Shown here piece after piece: positions 25,733-34,769 of a DNA stretch of 64,000 bases (position 1 is the stretch's first letter; each line of letters opens with the position of its first letter). The notes under the pieces were generated by a model. It did not search any database. It was not told the origin of the DNA and saw nothing but the letters and a program-made list of their open reading frames with translations. The position numbers were made by a program, and so were the translations under genes. The stretch is from Myxococcales bacterium (GTDB taxonomy: Bacteria > Myxococcota_A > Polyangia > Polyangiales > Polyangiaceae): positions 1-64,000 of the forward strand of contig JANYHK010000022.1 of assembly GCA_025359105.1 (NCBI GenBank). Reading direction: 5' to 3'.

Positions 25733-27265
25733 TCAGAGGCCCGCGACGTCCTTGTGACGCTTCTGCACGTAGCGCATCTTCACGTGCGCGCGCCCGTGGG
25801 GGCCCAGCTTCACCTGCCAGCGCACGAAGCCGTCCGGGTCCGGTTTCACGCCGTCGGTCGTCTCCTTCGGATCGAGCGTGATTTGCACCTTTTCGAGCTC
25901 CGAGACCGGGATCGCCTCGCTGACCGCGATGGTTCGGGGGCGATCGTCGAGGCTCGAGATGTGGAGGCTCACGCGGTACGCCCGCGAGATCCAGCTCGAG
26001 AGGACGCCCGGCTCCTCCTCGTTCTCCTCGACGTGGCGGCGCGCGCGGACGCCGGCATCGGGACCCCAGCCGAGCTCGAAGCGCTCGTTCGCGGCGACGA
26101 AGAGCACCTGCGTGCGGCCTACGAGGCCGCTGCCCTCGACGAGATCGACGGGGCCCGCCAGGATCGGAGTCGCTCCCCCGTTCGTCTGCGTCGTCTTGCG
26201 GATCGCGAGGGCGGCGAGCTGAGGGCACATGACGAGCTCGGTCGACGTCTCGGTGTCGAACGCCGACAGCGGCACGCGGTGCGGGCGCCCGTCGGTCGCG
26301 ATCGTCGCCCGGGCGGCGCCGCGCATGACGCGGGCCTCACCGCCGTCGTCGATGCCGGGGACCGCGCGCGATGCGGCGGCGCCCTCCTGTCCCAGCCCCG
26401 CGGTGTGGATCTCCTCGTGCCGCGTTTCGACGACGACCGTGTCCTGCTTCTTCTGCGCATGCACGCGGTCGACCGCGAGAAGCGGTGGCTCGCGGCCGAG
26501 CGAGGGCCGCTCCGTCGAGAACGCGACGTCCGCGTCCGTCCACGCCTCGCCGGTGTTCTGCCAGACACACGCGTCCGTCGAGAAGCGGAGCTTGCCATCG
26601 AGGAGACGCGCGGTATGCGCGGGGCGCCAGCACGCGCCGGGGACGATGTAGTCGAGGCGCATCTGGGTCTTCTGCGCGGTCGCGCACGAGAGCGTGACGA
26701 CGATACGCGCCGCGGATCGTGTCGCCGCAGTCTCGCGCGCGTCGCGCAAGCGCCGCAGACGAGCGAGGGCCTCGTTGATCTCGCGGTGCTGCTCGGCGAC
26801 ATCGAGGAACTGCGCGCGCTTCGCGGCCTCTTCGGTCTCCAGCTCGCGCAAGCGAGCATGCACCGCCGCGGCGTCCAGCACACCCCATGACGCGTCGGTG
26901 CCCACGTCGGCGACGAACTGAGCGATGACCGAGTCGAGTCCGGCGAGCTCCACCTCCATACGCTTGCGAGCACGCGCTGCGTCGCGTTCGGCCTGCATCT
27001 TCGCGTCGATCTGCGCGTCGATCGTGGCCAGATCGACGGGGCGCTCCGCGGCGGTGTGCAGGGCGCGCCGCTCGACGCGCACCTCGCCCACCGTCACGCC
27101 CGCGTCGACTGTCACGTTCACCGTCTTGTCGACGAGCACCGGTGACACGTCCTCGATCGTGATTTCGTTGAGTCCGCCGGCGAGCTCGACGTCGCCGCGC
27201 CGGACGACGTGCGCCCGGTCCTCGCTGACGGTGACGGCGTCAACCTTCACGTTCACGGTGACCAT
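25733..27265 (-). CDS. mucoidy inhibitor MuiA-like protein (DUF4140/DUF4139), second of a pair
   Basis: 510 residues. An N-terminal DUF4140-type beta domain with TVNVKVDAVTVSEDRAHVVRR and AGGLNEITIEDVSP, a coiled-coil of about 100 residues (RKRMEVELAGLDSVIAQFV through RLRRLRDARETAAT), then DUF4139 (QMRLDYIVPGACWRPAHTARLL, WTDADVAFSTERP, LLAVDRVHAQKK, then LNLNRNVN-like strands such as NERFELGWGPDAG). It ends RAHVKMRYVQKRHKDV. It starts with ATG overlapping the stop of its partner by one base (ATGA). Family members affect capsule/mucoid phenotype in a few bacteria, but the biochemical role is unknown. Confidence 0.8.
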   Translation of the reverse strand: MVTVNVKVDAVTVSEDRAHVVRRGDVELAGGLNEITIEDVSPVLVDKTVNVTVDAGVTVGEVRVERRALHTAAERPVDLATIDAQIDAKMQAERDAARARKRMEVELAGLDSVIAQFVADVGTDASWGVLDAAAVHARLRELETEEAAKRAQFLDVAEQHREINEALARLRRLRDARETAATRSAARIVVTLSCATAQKTQMRLDYIVPGACWRPAHTARLLDGKLRFSTDACVWQNTGEAWTDADVAFSTERPSLGREPPLLAVDRVHAQKKQDTVVVETRHEEIHTAGLGQEGAAASRAVPGIDDGGEARVMRGAARATIATDGRPHRVPLSAFDTETSTELVMCPQLAALAIRKTTQTNGGATPILAGPVDLVEGSGLVGRTQVLFVAANERFELGWGPDAGVRARRHVEENEEEPGVLSSWISRAYRVSLHISSLDDRPRTIAVSEAIPVSELEKVQITLDPKETTDGVKPDPDGFVRWQVKLGPHGRAHVKMRYVQKRHKDVAGL

Positions 27266-29463
27266 CAGGCCTCCCTCCGGTTGCCGCCTGCGAGCTCTTG
27301 CTTGGACGACAGCTTCACGACGTACTTGGCATAGAGCTTTCGCTTCTGACCTGGATCGACCGAGAGCGTCCACTTGTAGCCACCCTCGAGCGTCTGCTCC
27401 TGCGTCCACTCCTTCCAGGCGGGCTCGACGGCCTCGACCGTCACCTCGATGTCCTTGTCGTCGGTCCCCTTGACGGGGATACGTTCACGGACCTCGAGCT
27501 CCACGGGGCGGTCGGTCGCGTTCTGCACGTCGACGTCGATTTCGTGCACGAGGGACAGACCTCCGCCGAGCAGGCCCGTGGATTTTTCGGCGAACGTGGT
27601 GTTGCGGGCGATCTTGATGGCCTGCTCGACGCCGAGACCGAGACGCAGCTTGCCGCGCGGTGGCGTCGGCGGGAGGCGCGACGTCATGAGGTAAGTGCCG
27701 CCCATGTACACGTCGACGGGGCCCCGCGGCAGCGCCGCGTCGATGGGGCTCGTGAGCTCCAGCACCCGGAAGACGTCTTGCGTCTCGCGTGGCACTGCGA
27801 CGTGGTGCAGGCGCGACTCGGCCTGGTGGGCGCCGAGCGGCAGCACGTGAAAGACGCCGTCGGACGGCACGTTCACCGCGCCAGTGGCGACGTAGGCGTA
27901 GTCGAAGTCGTTCGAGCGCGCGATCGGCTCGTGGCCGGGCGGGAGCGCGGCGTCCCCGAGGCTCGCGCGCTGCACCGCGACGCGTATGACCGCGAGCACG
28001 TCGACCGACACCGCCACGCCGAGCGCCTCCATGTACATCGACGCGGCGCTCGCGGCGACGAGCGAGCCGCGGCCTGTCGCCGTCGGCTCCAGCATCCGCA
28101 GGCGGCCGTAGGCGAGCGCCTCGAGATCGAGCCCGGGCGGCGGCGGAGGCTCCTCGCGCGACGACAGCTCGTCGAGCGCGCCGGACTCCATGGCCGCCAT
28201 GCGTCGCTTCATCATGGGCGCGGCAGGAGCCGCAGCGCCGAGGGGCCCTGCGCCGAATGCGCCGCCGATCGCTGCCGCCATTCCGCCTCCTCCGCGCGCG
28301 GCGGGACGCGAGAGCGCTTGCGGCGACGGCATCGCGGCCATCATCGACATCCCGGCCGGTGCCGCGGGCGGCGGCGGCGGCGAGAACGCAGCTGTGTGAC
28401 GCATCATGGTCATCTCCGGCGAATCCCGCGCGATGGTTCGCATGTCCTCGACCGGCGTGTTCTCGTCGTCGTACGCCTTGGCGACGGAGACGCGGGTGAC
28501 GTCGTCGTCACTCACGGAGCGCGAGAGGAAGTCCTCGGTCTCGCGCGCGGAGGGATGCGGCGGACCGAAGGCGCGGTCGTGGTCGGCGTAGAGCTCGAGA
28601 GCGCCCACCGGCGGCTCGCGCCAGCCGCGCGGGGGCTTGCCCCGCTGCGCACGACCGATGCGTACGCTTTTGAGCACGGGCAGCTCCGTCCACTTCTCGG
28701 CGTCGGCCGTGGACAGGACGAGCCGCGCGCCGGTCCAGTCCTCGCCCGTGCGCTGCGCGACCGCCGCGCGCAAGGTCAGCTCCGCGCCCTTTCCCGCGGC
28801 CCCGAGGGCGACGGAGTAGGACGGCGACCAGCGCGCGCCCGGCACCATGTACTCGAGGTGCAAGATCCCCTTCGCCGCGCCGTCGAGCGTCACGATGACG
28901 CTCTTCCATAGCTCGTGCTCCTTGGGGTTGCGCGCCGTCGTCGCGCGGGCGACGCGGTCGCGGAGGCTCCCGTGCTTCCGCTCGGCGAGGAGCAGCTCGC
29001 CCTCGAGGGACGTGAGCTCACCGGCCAGGCGGACTTGCTCCGCGGTCCGCAGCGCGACCAGCGCGCGGCGTGCGTCGGCGGGCGAGGCAATAGGCCGCTC
29101 GCCCTCTTTGCCCTTCGGCCGCGCGAGGACGGCGATGGCCTGCACGCGCGCGATCATCGCGGTGACCCGCTCCACCTCGGCGCGCAGGCGCGCCACGTCG
29201 AGCTGGGCGGCGACGAGCTCCTCGTCCTTGGGCGGCGCGAGGGCCAACTCCGCTGGCGGCACCTCGAGGGTCACACGGAGGTCGGTCGCCACACCTTCGC
29301 CGACGATGCGCGCGCGGATGGATCCGTCGTCCAGAGTGAGGGGAAGTCGCACGAGGCGAACGCGCTTGGCGGGCGCGGACGGCAGCTCGGCGACCCGCAC
29401 GATGCGGGCGCCCTGTCGGAAGACTGTGACCTCGTGGATGCGCGACGGGAGCGCTGTGCTCAT
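27265..29463 (-). CDS. mucoidy inhibitor MuiA-like protein (DUF4140/DUF4139), first of a pair
   Basis: 732 residues, same architecture as the next gene but longer. It starts with ATG at 29463 (the domain begins with SRIHEVTVFRQGARIVRVAEL). N-terminal beta domain, coiled-coil with VAAQLDVARLRAEVERVTAMIARVQAIAVL, DUF4139 start LHLEYMVPGARWSPSYSVALG and RTGEDWTGARLVLSTADAE. A long central insert (Met/Pro/Ala/Gly-rich, about 320-460) separates this from the second half, which ends RKLYAKYVVKLSSKQELAG. The pair is a tandem duplication by family. Promoter lies in the 106 bases shared with the divergent transporter gene. Confidence 0.82.
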   Translation of the reverse strand: MSTALPSRIHEVTVFRQGARIVRVAELPSAPAKRVRLVRLPLTLDDGSIRARIVGEGVATDLRVTLEVPPAELALAPPKDEELVAAQLDVARLRAEVERVTAMIARVQAIAVLARPKGKEGERPIASPADARRALVALRTAEQVRLAGELTSLEGELLLAERKHGSLRDRVARATTARNPKEHELWKSVIVTLDGAAKGILHLEYMVPGARWSPSYSVALGAAGKGAELTLRAAVAQRTGEDWTGARLVLSTADAEKWTELPVLKSVRIGRAQRGKPPRGWREPPVGALELYADHDRAFGPPHPSARETEDFLSRSVSDDDVTRVSVAKAYDDENTPVEDMRTIARDSPEMTMMRHTAAFSPPPPPAAPAGMSMMAAMPSPQALSRPAARGGGGMAAAIGGAFGAGPLGAAAPAAPMMKRRMAAMESGALDELSSREEPPPPPGLDLEALAYGRLRMLEPTATGRGSLVAASAASMYMEALGVAVSVDVLAVIRVAVQRASLGDAALPPGHEPIARSNDFDYAYVATGAVNVPSDGVFHVLPLGAHQAESRLHHVAVPRETQDVFRVLELTSPIDAALPRGPVDVYMGGTYLMTSRLPPTPPRGKLRLGLGVEQAIKIARNTTFAEKSTGLLGGGLSLVHEIDVDVQNATDRPVELEVRERIPVKGTDDKDIEVTVEAVEPAWKEWTQEQTLEGGYKWTLSVDPGQKRKLYAKYVVKLSSKQELAGGNRREA

Positions 29464-29569
29464 GGGCCGACCATTGCACGCGCGGACGCGCCTTCGGTCA
29501 AGCCCGGCCGCACCCCGGCGCTGCGACGATGGCCCCCCGCCGACGTGTCCGGCCCTGTACGATGACGCG

Positions 29570-30868
29570 GTGCCTCTCGCCGCCTTCGGCGCTTTGACGA
29601 TGACGCTGGCGCTCGTGGTCGGAAGACCGCGGCTGCGCGGCGTCCCGCTCTCTCCACTGCTGGGCGCCGTGCCGGGCGTGCTCGCGATGCTGGCGTTCGG
29701 GGTCCTGTCGTTCGGCGATCTGGCCCGCGGATGGGCGATGCTCTGGCGGCCGCTCCTGACCATCGCGTGCATCATGTCGACCACGTCGGTCGCCCACCGC
29801 CTGGGGATCTTCGACCGGGCATCTCGCGCCATCGAGATCCGCACGCGCGGCCCCGTCTCGCGCGCGTTCACCGCGACCTACCTCATCTGCGCGGTGACCG
29901 CGACGCTCTTCAACAACGACGCCGCGATCCTCCTGCTCACGCCCGTCATCCTCCCCGTCATCCGGCGCATGTACCCGAAGCGCCCCTACCTCACCGGCCC
30001 CTTCGCCTTCGCGATCTTCACGTCGGCGGGCGTCGCGCCGCTGTCGACGTCGAACCCCATGAACCTGGTCGTGGCCGAGCAAGCGCACCTCGCATTCAAT
30101 GGCTACGCCCTGCGCATGATTCCCGTCGCGCTCGCGGGCACGGCCGTCTCGTACTTGATGCTGCGGCTCGCGTACCGCAAGGAGCTCGACGACGACGTCC
30201 CGGGTGGCGGGACCGAGCTCGGCTCGCTCCAGCCGCTCGAGCCGACCTCGTACGGCGTGCTCGGGATCGTGGCGCTCGTCTTCCTCTCGTACCCGCTCCT
30301 GTCGTATTTCGACGGGCCGGTGTGGGTCGCCGCGACGGTGGGCGCCATTTTCACCGCGCTGCTCGGTCTACGGACCAGCGAGGTGTCGCTCGCGACGCTG
30401 CGCCACGGAGTGGCGTGGGAGATCCTGGGGTTTCTCTACCTCATCTTCGTGACCGCGCTGGGGCTCGAGAACGTCGGCGTCGCGCGGTGGCTGTCCGAGC
30501 TGTACGGCGCACCCGCGGGCGTTCCGGCGCAGCTCGCCGTCGTCGCCGGGACGAGCGCGCTCGGCAGCGCGGTGATGAACAACCACCCGATGGCCGCCCT
30601 CAACGCCCTCGTCATGCGGACGCTGAACGGCGACGTGACGTGGCGGACACTGGCGGCGCTCGTCGGCGGCGATCTGGGGCCGCGCCTCCTGCCGATGGGC
30701 TCGCTGGCCGGCCTCCTCTGGCTCGACATGGCCGCGCGCCTCGGGGTCGAGGTGAAGACGCGCGAGTTCGTGCGCATCGGGCTGCTGACGACCCTCCCAG
30801 CCCTCGCCGCGTCGCTGGCGGTCCTATGGCTCGAAGCCGTGCTTTGGCCGGGCGCTCTTGGTCCCTGA
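29570..30868 (+). CDS. ArsB/NhaD-type ion transporter
   Basis: 432 residues, about 11-12 TM helices. The two re-entrant segments of the ArsB/NhaD/SLC13 (ion transporter superfamily) fold show as CAVTATLFNNDAAILLLTPVILPVIRR near the middle of the first half (about 105-131) and GTSALGSAVMNNHPMAALNALV in the second (about 320-341), both with the conserved NN dipeptide. It could export arsenite or be a Na+/H+ antiporter; no accessory gene (arsA, arsR) is near, so the substrate is open. GTG at 29570 was chosen as the N-terminus fits the first TM. Its last 45 bases overlap the convergent lipoprotein gene. Confidence 0.8.
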   Translation: MPLAAFGALTMTLALVVGRPRLRGVPLSPLLGAVPGVLAMLAFGVLSFGDLARGWAMLWRPLLTIACIMSTTSVAHRLGIFDRASRAIEIRTRGPVSRAFTATYLICAVTATLFNNDAAILLLTPVILPVIRRMYPKRPYLTGPFAFAIFTSAGVAPLSTSNPMNLVVAEQAHLAFNGYALRMIPVALAGTAVSYLMLRLAYRKELDDDVPGGGTELGSLQPLEPTSYGVLGIVALVFLSYPLLSYFDGPVWVAATVGAIFTALLGLRTSEVSLATLRHGVAWEILGFLYLIFVTALGLENVGVARWLSELYGAPAGVPAQLAVVAGTSALGSAVMNNHPMAALNALVMRTLNGDVTWRTLAALVGGDLGPRLLPMGSLAGLLWLDMAARLGVEVKTREFVRIGLLTTLPALAASLAVLWLEAVLWPGALGP

Positions 30869-31906
30869 GGGGTCGACGTCGACGAACCTCCCGCGCCCGA
30901 CCTCGACGCGCGCGCTGCCGCCGACCTGCCTCGCCGCGACCCGACTGCGCGTGCTCGCCACCGCCGGGACCGCGCCGAGATCGACCGGCGCCGCCCACGC
31001 CGGCCGCCCGCGCGCGTCGTAGCGGGTCACGACGACATGATCACCGGGTGGACCGGGGCGGACGTCGGCGCGCTGAACGAGCACGAGCGCGCTCTCGGCA
31101 TCGAGCACGATGGTGAGCGGAGCCGGCGCGCGCCACGGGGCGCCGACGTCGACGCCGTCGCGCCGCCACGAGATCGTGCCGTCCTCCCGGAGGAGCTGCG
31201 CGCGCGCGCCGCCGAGCCAGGCGCACGCCACGACCCAGCCGCGTCCCGGCCAGCGCGCCGCCGACAGATCGTCGCAAGCGTCGACCTTCATCACCTGAAA
31301 ATCGGCGAAGGGCGCGCCGTCCCCTTCCCAGACGCGCGCCGCCACGCTCTTCGTCGGCGCGTCGTACGCGAAGAGCACCGCGCCGCCCGACGGGTGCGTC
31401 GTGATCGCGAGGTTGACGGCCGGCGGCGTCATCCCGGCGGTCGGGCGCTCCTTGGCCCAGAGAAGCGTCGGTCCGTCGAGCGTGACGAGGAGCGGGTCGC
31501 TCTCGTCGCGCGACGAGACGAGCACCATGCGGCGGCCCCCGCCGAGCGTGAGGCGCTGCACCAGGAACGGACCGGGCGCGGCGCCGAAGTGCTTCTTGAC
31601 GAGCTCCGACTGCGACGCGAGCTCGGGATCGGCGTCGAGCTTCACGAGCTCCGCGCGCTCGGACTCGCCGCCGGGCGCGGGCGCGGGCGCCGACGAGTCA
31701 GACAGCACGCTGGCGGAGGACGCGGCGAAAGGAGCACCGCTCGGCGCGACGGGCGACAGCGACGCGGCCGCCTCGGTGCCGGCGTCCGCGCTTGCGGACG
31801 TCCGCGCGCAGCCCGCGACGGCGGCGACGGCGGCGACTGCGCCGATCGAGGCGAGCGACACGAACGACGCGACGAGGGCGAAGTGGAGAGGCGCGGGACG
31901 AACCAT
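30824..31906 (-). CDS. lipoprotein with beta-propeller-like repeats
   Basis: About 360 residues, starting MVRPAPLHFALVASFVSLASIG with a lipobox at VAGC (Cys32 region). After a Ser/Ala/Pro linker, the rest has repeated strands ending in W or A and short beta hairpins (MVLVSSRDESDPLLVTLDGPTLLWAKE, AVLFAYDAPTKSVAARVWEG, WVVACAWLGGARAQLLREDG), a pattern consistent with blades of a beta-propeller. No enzyme motif. Probably periplasmic or surface-exposed binding protein. It is convergent with, and overlaps, the transporter gene by 45 bases. Confidence 0.65.
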   Translation of the reverse strand: MVRPAPLHFALVASFVSLASIGAVAAVAAVAGCARTSASADAGTEAAASLSPVAPSGAPFAASSASVLSDSSAPAPAPGGESERAELVKLDADPELASQSELVKKHFGAAPGPFLVQRLTLGGGRRMVLVSSRDESDPLLVTLDGPTLLWAKERPTAGMTPPAVNLAITTHPSGGAVLFAYDAPTKSVAARVWEGDGAPFADFQVMKVDACDDLSAARWPGRGWVVACAWLGGARAQLLREDGTISWRRDGVDVGAPWRAPAPLTIVLDAESALVLVQRADVRPGPPGDHVVVTRYDARGRPAWAAPVDLGAVPAVASTRSRVAARQVGGSARVEVGRGRFVDVDPSGTKSARPKHGFEP

Positions 31907-32124
31907 CACGAAGGCACGATAGACCCGCCGCGGCGTCCGCCGGAAGCGGACGATTGCGGCATGGACGGAACGCTCGTTCCACCACGGGCGTACCGGTCTG
32001 CCACGAGCGGTATTTGCCTAATTTCTGCGTCTCCGGCCGTGCCGCCGCGCGAGACTGGCTGCTACGTTTTTTTCATCGTTTACGTCGCATTCGTCGCCGC
32101 GAGGCGACAGTCGGAGGAGCGAAG

Positions 32125-32817
32125 ATGGCGAGCGCGGTCAACAGCATGGACGACATCTGGTTCGTGCAGCTCCCCAACGGCAACGTCCGAGCCTGGTCGC
32201 TCGACGAGCTCGACGCGGAGTTCCAGAAGGGAACGATCGACGAGAGCACGCTGGTTCGCCAGGGCGTCGCGCCGTGGTCGAAGCTCTCCGTGCTGCTCGG
32301 CCTCGACGCCGCACCGCCGCCGTCGTCCCTCGCGCCGATGCAGATGCCGAGCGCGGCGCCGCCGCCCGTCGTGATGAGCGTCGACGACGATCTCGAGCTC
32401 CTCATGGCGCCGCGCTCACGCAAGCGTGGCCTCGTGGTTGGCCTCGTCGCGGCGGCGCTCGTCCTGTGCGGTGGGGTTTTCGCGCTGACCAAGGCGACGA
32501 GCGGCGAGCCCACGGCCGCTGCCGGCTCGGCGCCGCAGGGCGCGAACGCGTCGATCGCCCAGATCGCTGCGACTCCGCCTCCGCCACCACAGGCCCCCGC
32601 GGCGCAAGCGCCCGCGCAGCTCGACGCGCCGAAGGGTGCTCCCTTGACCGATCTCCAGCGCAAGGCGCTCCTCGAGGGAGACAAGAACCGCGAACGCGCC
32701 TCGAAGGAGAAGAAGGACAAGAAGGCGAAGGCCGCCCCGCCGCGCCGCGCCCCGAAGAGCGCCAGCCCATTTCACAAGGGCGGTAGCAAGAACGACCCGC
32801 TCAACATCTCCTTCTGA
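32125..32817 (+). CDS. GYF_2-domain protein with single TM
   Basis: 230 residues. The N-terminus (DDIWFVQLPNGNVRAWSLDELDAEFQKGTIDESTLVRQGVAPW, residues 9-51) is a GYF_2 (DUF4339) domain, which binds Pro-rich peptides in the cytoplasm. A TM follows near 96-117 (KRGLVVGLVAAALVLCGGVFAL), then a Pro/Ala-rich linker and a Lys-rich C-terminus (KEKKDKKAKAAPPRR). GGAGGA precedes the ATG at 32125 and fixes the start. GYF_2/TM/tail is a common myxobacterial design for sensing or coupling at the inner membrane; no partner is recognised here. Confidence 0.8.
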   Translation: MASAVNSMDDIWFVQLPNGNVRAWSLDELDAEFQKGTIDESTLVRQGVAPWSKLSVLLGLDAAPPPSSLAPMQMPSAAPPPVVMSVDDDLELLMAPRSRKRGLVVGLVAAALVLCGGVFALTKATSGEPTAAAGSAPQGANASIAQIAATPPPPPQAPAAQAPAQLDAPKGAPLTDLQRKALLEGDKNRERASKEKKDKKAKAAPPRRAPKSASPFHKGGSKNDPLNISF

Positions 32818-32901
32818 GACCGTCACGTCGCGCCAGGACGATCGACGTCATTTTCCGCCAATTTTTGAGCGGTCCGAGCGGGCGTCAGTTCGCCGAGCGT
32901 C

Positions 32902-33234
32902 CTACTTGACCGGCACGCAGCTCACGCGCGGAACGAACACGCGCGCGGGCGAGCCCAAGAACGTCACAGCCTCGGTGAGCCCGTGGGCCGGTACGGTCAC
33001 CTTCACCGGCTCGGGGTTCACGTCCGTCGCCACGGAGCACGCCTCCGCCTTGTCGCACGCGTTGGTCAAGACGACGATGTGGTTGTACGCCGAGGCGCCG
33101 TAGCGGACCTCCGCCCGAAAGCTGACGCAGCGGACAGGCGGCGCCCCGGCGTCGGCCGCGTCGACCGGCGCCGCCGAGAGCGCGATCGCGCCGAGCACGA
33201 GCGACGAGAGCAAGACCGACGCGGCGCGCTTCAT
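32902..33234 (-). CDS. small secreted protein of unknown function
   Basis: 110 residues with a cleavable signal peptide (MKRAASVLLSSLVLGAIALSAAPVDA, then ADAGAPP). The mature part is about 84 residues with four Cys (VRCVSF, NACDKAEACSV, VSCVPVK), probably two disulphides in a beta-rich domain. Starts at 33234 (ATG); an ATG at 33243 is also in frame. No family recognised. It faces left, next to the GYF gene (convergent) and after the GtrA gene on the same strand by 22 bases. Confidence 0.7.
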   Translation of the reverse strand: MKRAASVLLSSLVLGAIALSAAPVDAADAGAPPVRCVSFRAEVRYGASAYNHIVVLTNACDKAEACSVATDVNPEPVKVTVPAHGLTEAVTFLGSPARVFVPRVSCVPVK

Positions 33235-33256
33235 TCTTCTCATTCTAAGCACGGGC

Positions 33257-33742
33257 TCACGGGGCACGGTCGTCGGGCACGCGAAAAATGACGAGCTTGC
33301 GCATGGGGTACGCAAAGGCGACGAAGACGACGAACGTGCCGAGGAAGCTCACGAGCTCCTGTGGCAGGAACGTGATCCGCGGGGAGAGGAAACTGAAGAC
33401 GCTCCAGTTCATGCCGAGCGCGACGAGCTCAGCCGCGAAGAACAGACGAGCTTGCTTCGAGAGCTTGCCGCGCTGCGCTCGGAACGTGTAGGTGCGGTTG
33501 CCGAAGAACTGGAACGACGCGCCCGCGAGCAGCGCAGGGACACGGGCCACTGTCGGCGCGAGACCGACGAGGTGGATGGACGTCGTCAGCACGGACACAT
33601 CGATGAGGGTGGCGCCGCTGCCTACGATGAGGGCGCGGCCGAACCGCAGGACTCTCTGCAGCGTCGGCTCGCGCTCTTGCGAAATTCCCACTCCTCCAGG
33701 ATAGCGCTCGGAACAAAGGGAGGTAGGATCGGGTTTCGTCAT
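33257..33742 (-). CDS. GtrA-like membrane protein
   Basis: 161 residues with four predicted TM helices: RALIVGSGATLIDVSVLTTSIHLVG, PTVARVPALLAGASFQFFGNRTYTF, SKQARLFFAAELVALGMNWSVFSFL and QELVSFLGTFVVFVAFAYPMRKLVIFR. The FxxNRxxTF pattern after helix 2 is the GtrA/DPMS signature. Family members translocate or help transfer lipid-linked sugars (for O-antigen or teichoic/arabinogalactan modification) across the membrane. The start at 33742 leaves a short N-terminal leader; the gene to the right starts 28 bases away on the other strand. Confidence 0.88.
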   Translation of the reverse strand: MTKPDPTSLCSERYPGGVGISQEREPTLQRVLRFGRALIVGSGATLIDVSVLTTSIHLVGLAPTVARVPALLAGASFQFFGNRTYTFRAQRGKLSKQARLFFAAELVALGMNWSVFSFLSPRITFLPQELVSFLGTFVVFVAFAYPMRKLVIFRVPDDRAP

Positions 33743-33770
33743 TCGTACGCTGATGAGACAGGAGGGGCCG

Positions 33771-34160
33771 ATGTCCGCGAGAGACCGAATCGAAGGGCTA
33801 ACGAACAGCTGGTACGGCTTCGGCCTGGTCGCAGGGCTCGTCTCTCTGTTCGAGAGTGGGCTCGGCTTCTTCTCGCTGCTGCGCACGGCGGCGGCGGTGC
33901 TCTTCGCCTTCGCCCTGACCTGGTTCTTCGGAAAGCGCCTGCTCTCCAAGTCCAGCGTCACCCGCGTCTTCCTGCTCGTCGTGTCGACCATCGGCGTCGT
34001 CTTCGGCACGCTCGGCGCCGCGCGGCTCGGGTGGGCTTTCCTCCAGGACTGGTCGATCGCGCTGCTCGTGCAGACGGCGTTCACCGGCTCCACGGCGTGG
34101 ATGTACCTCCGCTCGCTCCGCGTTCTGACGGACACGCAGGTCAAGGCGTACTTCGACTGA
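33771..34160 (+). CDS. small membrane protein of unknown function
   Basis: 129 residues with about four TM helices (YGFGLVAGLVSLFESGLGFFSLL, TAAAVLFAFALTWFFG, TRVFLLVVSTIGVVFGTLGAA, IALLVQTAFTGSTAWMYL). GGAGGGG just before ATG at 33771 makes this the best start; a more upstream in-frame ATG exists. No family recognised. It is divergent from the GtrA gene, and its last 20 bases overlap the convergent PD-(D/E)XK gene. Confidence 0.7.
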   Translation: MSARDRIEGLTNSWYGFGLVAGLVSLFESGLGFFSLLRTAAAVLFAFALTWFFGKRLLSKSSVTRVFLLVVSTIGVVFGTLGAARLGWAFLQDWSIALLVQTAFTGSTAWMYLRSLRVLTDTQVKAYFD

Positions 34161-34716
34161 CGAGCGCGAGCACGGCGACCGCGAGCGCGGCCGCCGCGAC
34201 CAGCGCCGCGGCGAAGCTCCAGCCGAACGACGCTTGCGGGGCCTCTGCCTCGGCGCGCGCCGGGAAGAGGCGCGGGAACATGACGGAGTGCAGGCGTCCC
34301 GCCTCGGCGTCCAGCAGCAACACGCCGTCGACGTCGAACGCGACGCGGTACTCGAGCAGCTGCCGGCGCGTAGCGGTCGTCCCGATCCGCGGCGCAACGG
34401 CGCCCGTCTTCACCTCGACCACATACGTCGCGCCGTCCTTGCGGACGACGTAGTCGGCGCGCACCTGCGCGAGCGTCACCTCGCCGTCGACAGACACCGG
34501 GTATTCGGTCGAAACCTGCGCGCCGAACACCTCGAAACCCAACGCCTCGAGCTGCGCCGCCGCGAGCGCCTCCCCTTCCCCCGCCCTCGCCACGCGCGCC
34601 AAAATCCGCGACCGCCGCGCGCGACGCGCCCACGCACCTCCAACCGCCTGCGCTACCGCGAAGGCGATCGCCAAAAGCGCGACGACAAAGAGGACCTCGC
34701 GAGAAACCGCGGGCAT
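34141..34716 (-). CDS. membrane-anchored PD-(D/E)XK nuclease-like protein
   Basis: 191 residues, start ATG at 34716 behind a GGGG sequence. TM1 (VLFVVALLAIAFAVAQAVGG, about 8-27) and TM2 (AAALVAAAALAVAVLALV, about 165-185) flank a compact domain with the PD-(D/E)XK signature: GEGEALAAAQLEALGF at the start (Glu49), Asp88 in VRADYVVRKDG, then YVVEVKTG with Glu101 and Lys103. NERD-type and restriction-like nucleases share this core. The catalytic loop would face the cytoplasm if both ends are anchored. The function is unknown: DNA maintenance at the membrane, or a non-nuclease derivative. Confidence 0.72.
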   Translation of the reverse strand: MPAVSREVLFVVALLAIAFAVAQAVGGAWARRARRSRILARVARAGEGEALAAAQLEALGFEVFGAQVSTEYPVSVDGEVTLAQVRADYVVRKDGATYVVEVKTGAVAPRIGTTATRRQLLEYRVAFDVDGVLLLDAEAGRLHSVMFPRLFPARAEAEAPQASFGWSFAAALVAAAALAVAVLALVSRSTP

Positions 34717-34769
34717 CCCCAACTATCCCCGCTCGCCCGCCAGCGGGCCAACATCACGCACTCCTCTGC

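Noticed and set aside
29464-29871. N-terminal extension of the first MuiA-like gene
   Set aside because: The family domain begins right after the ATG at 29463 and the extension overlaps the divergent transporter gene.
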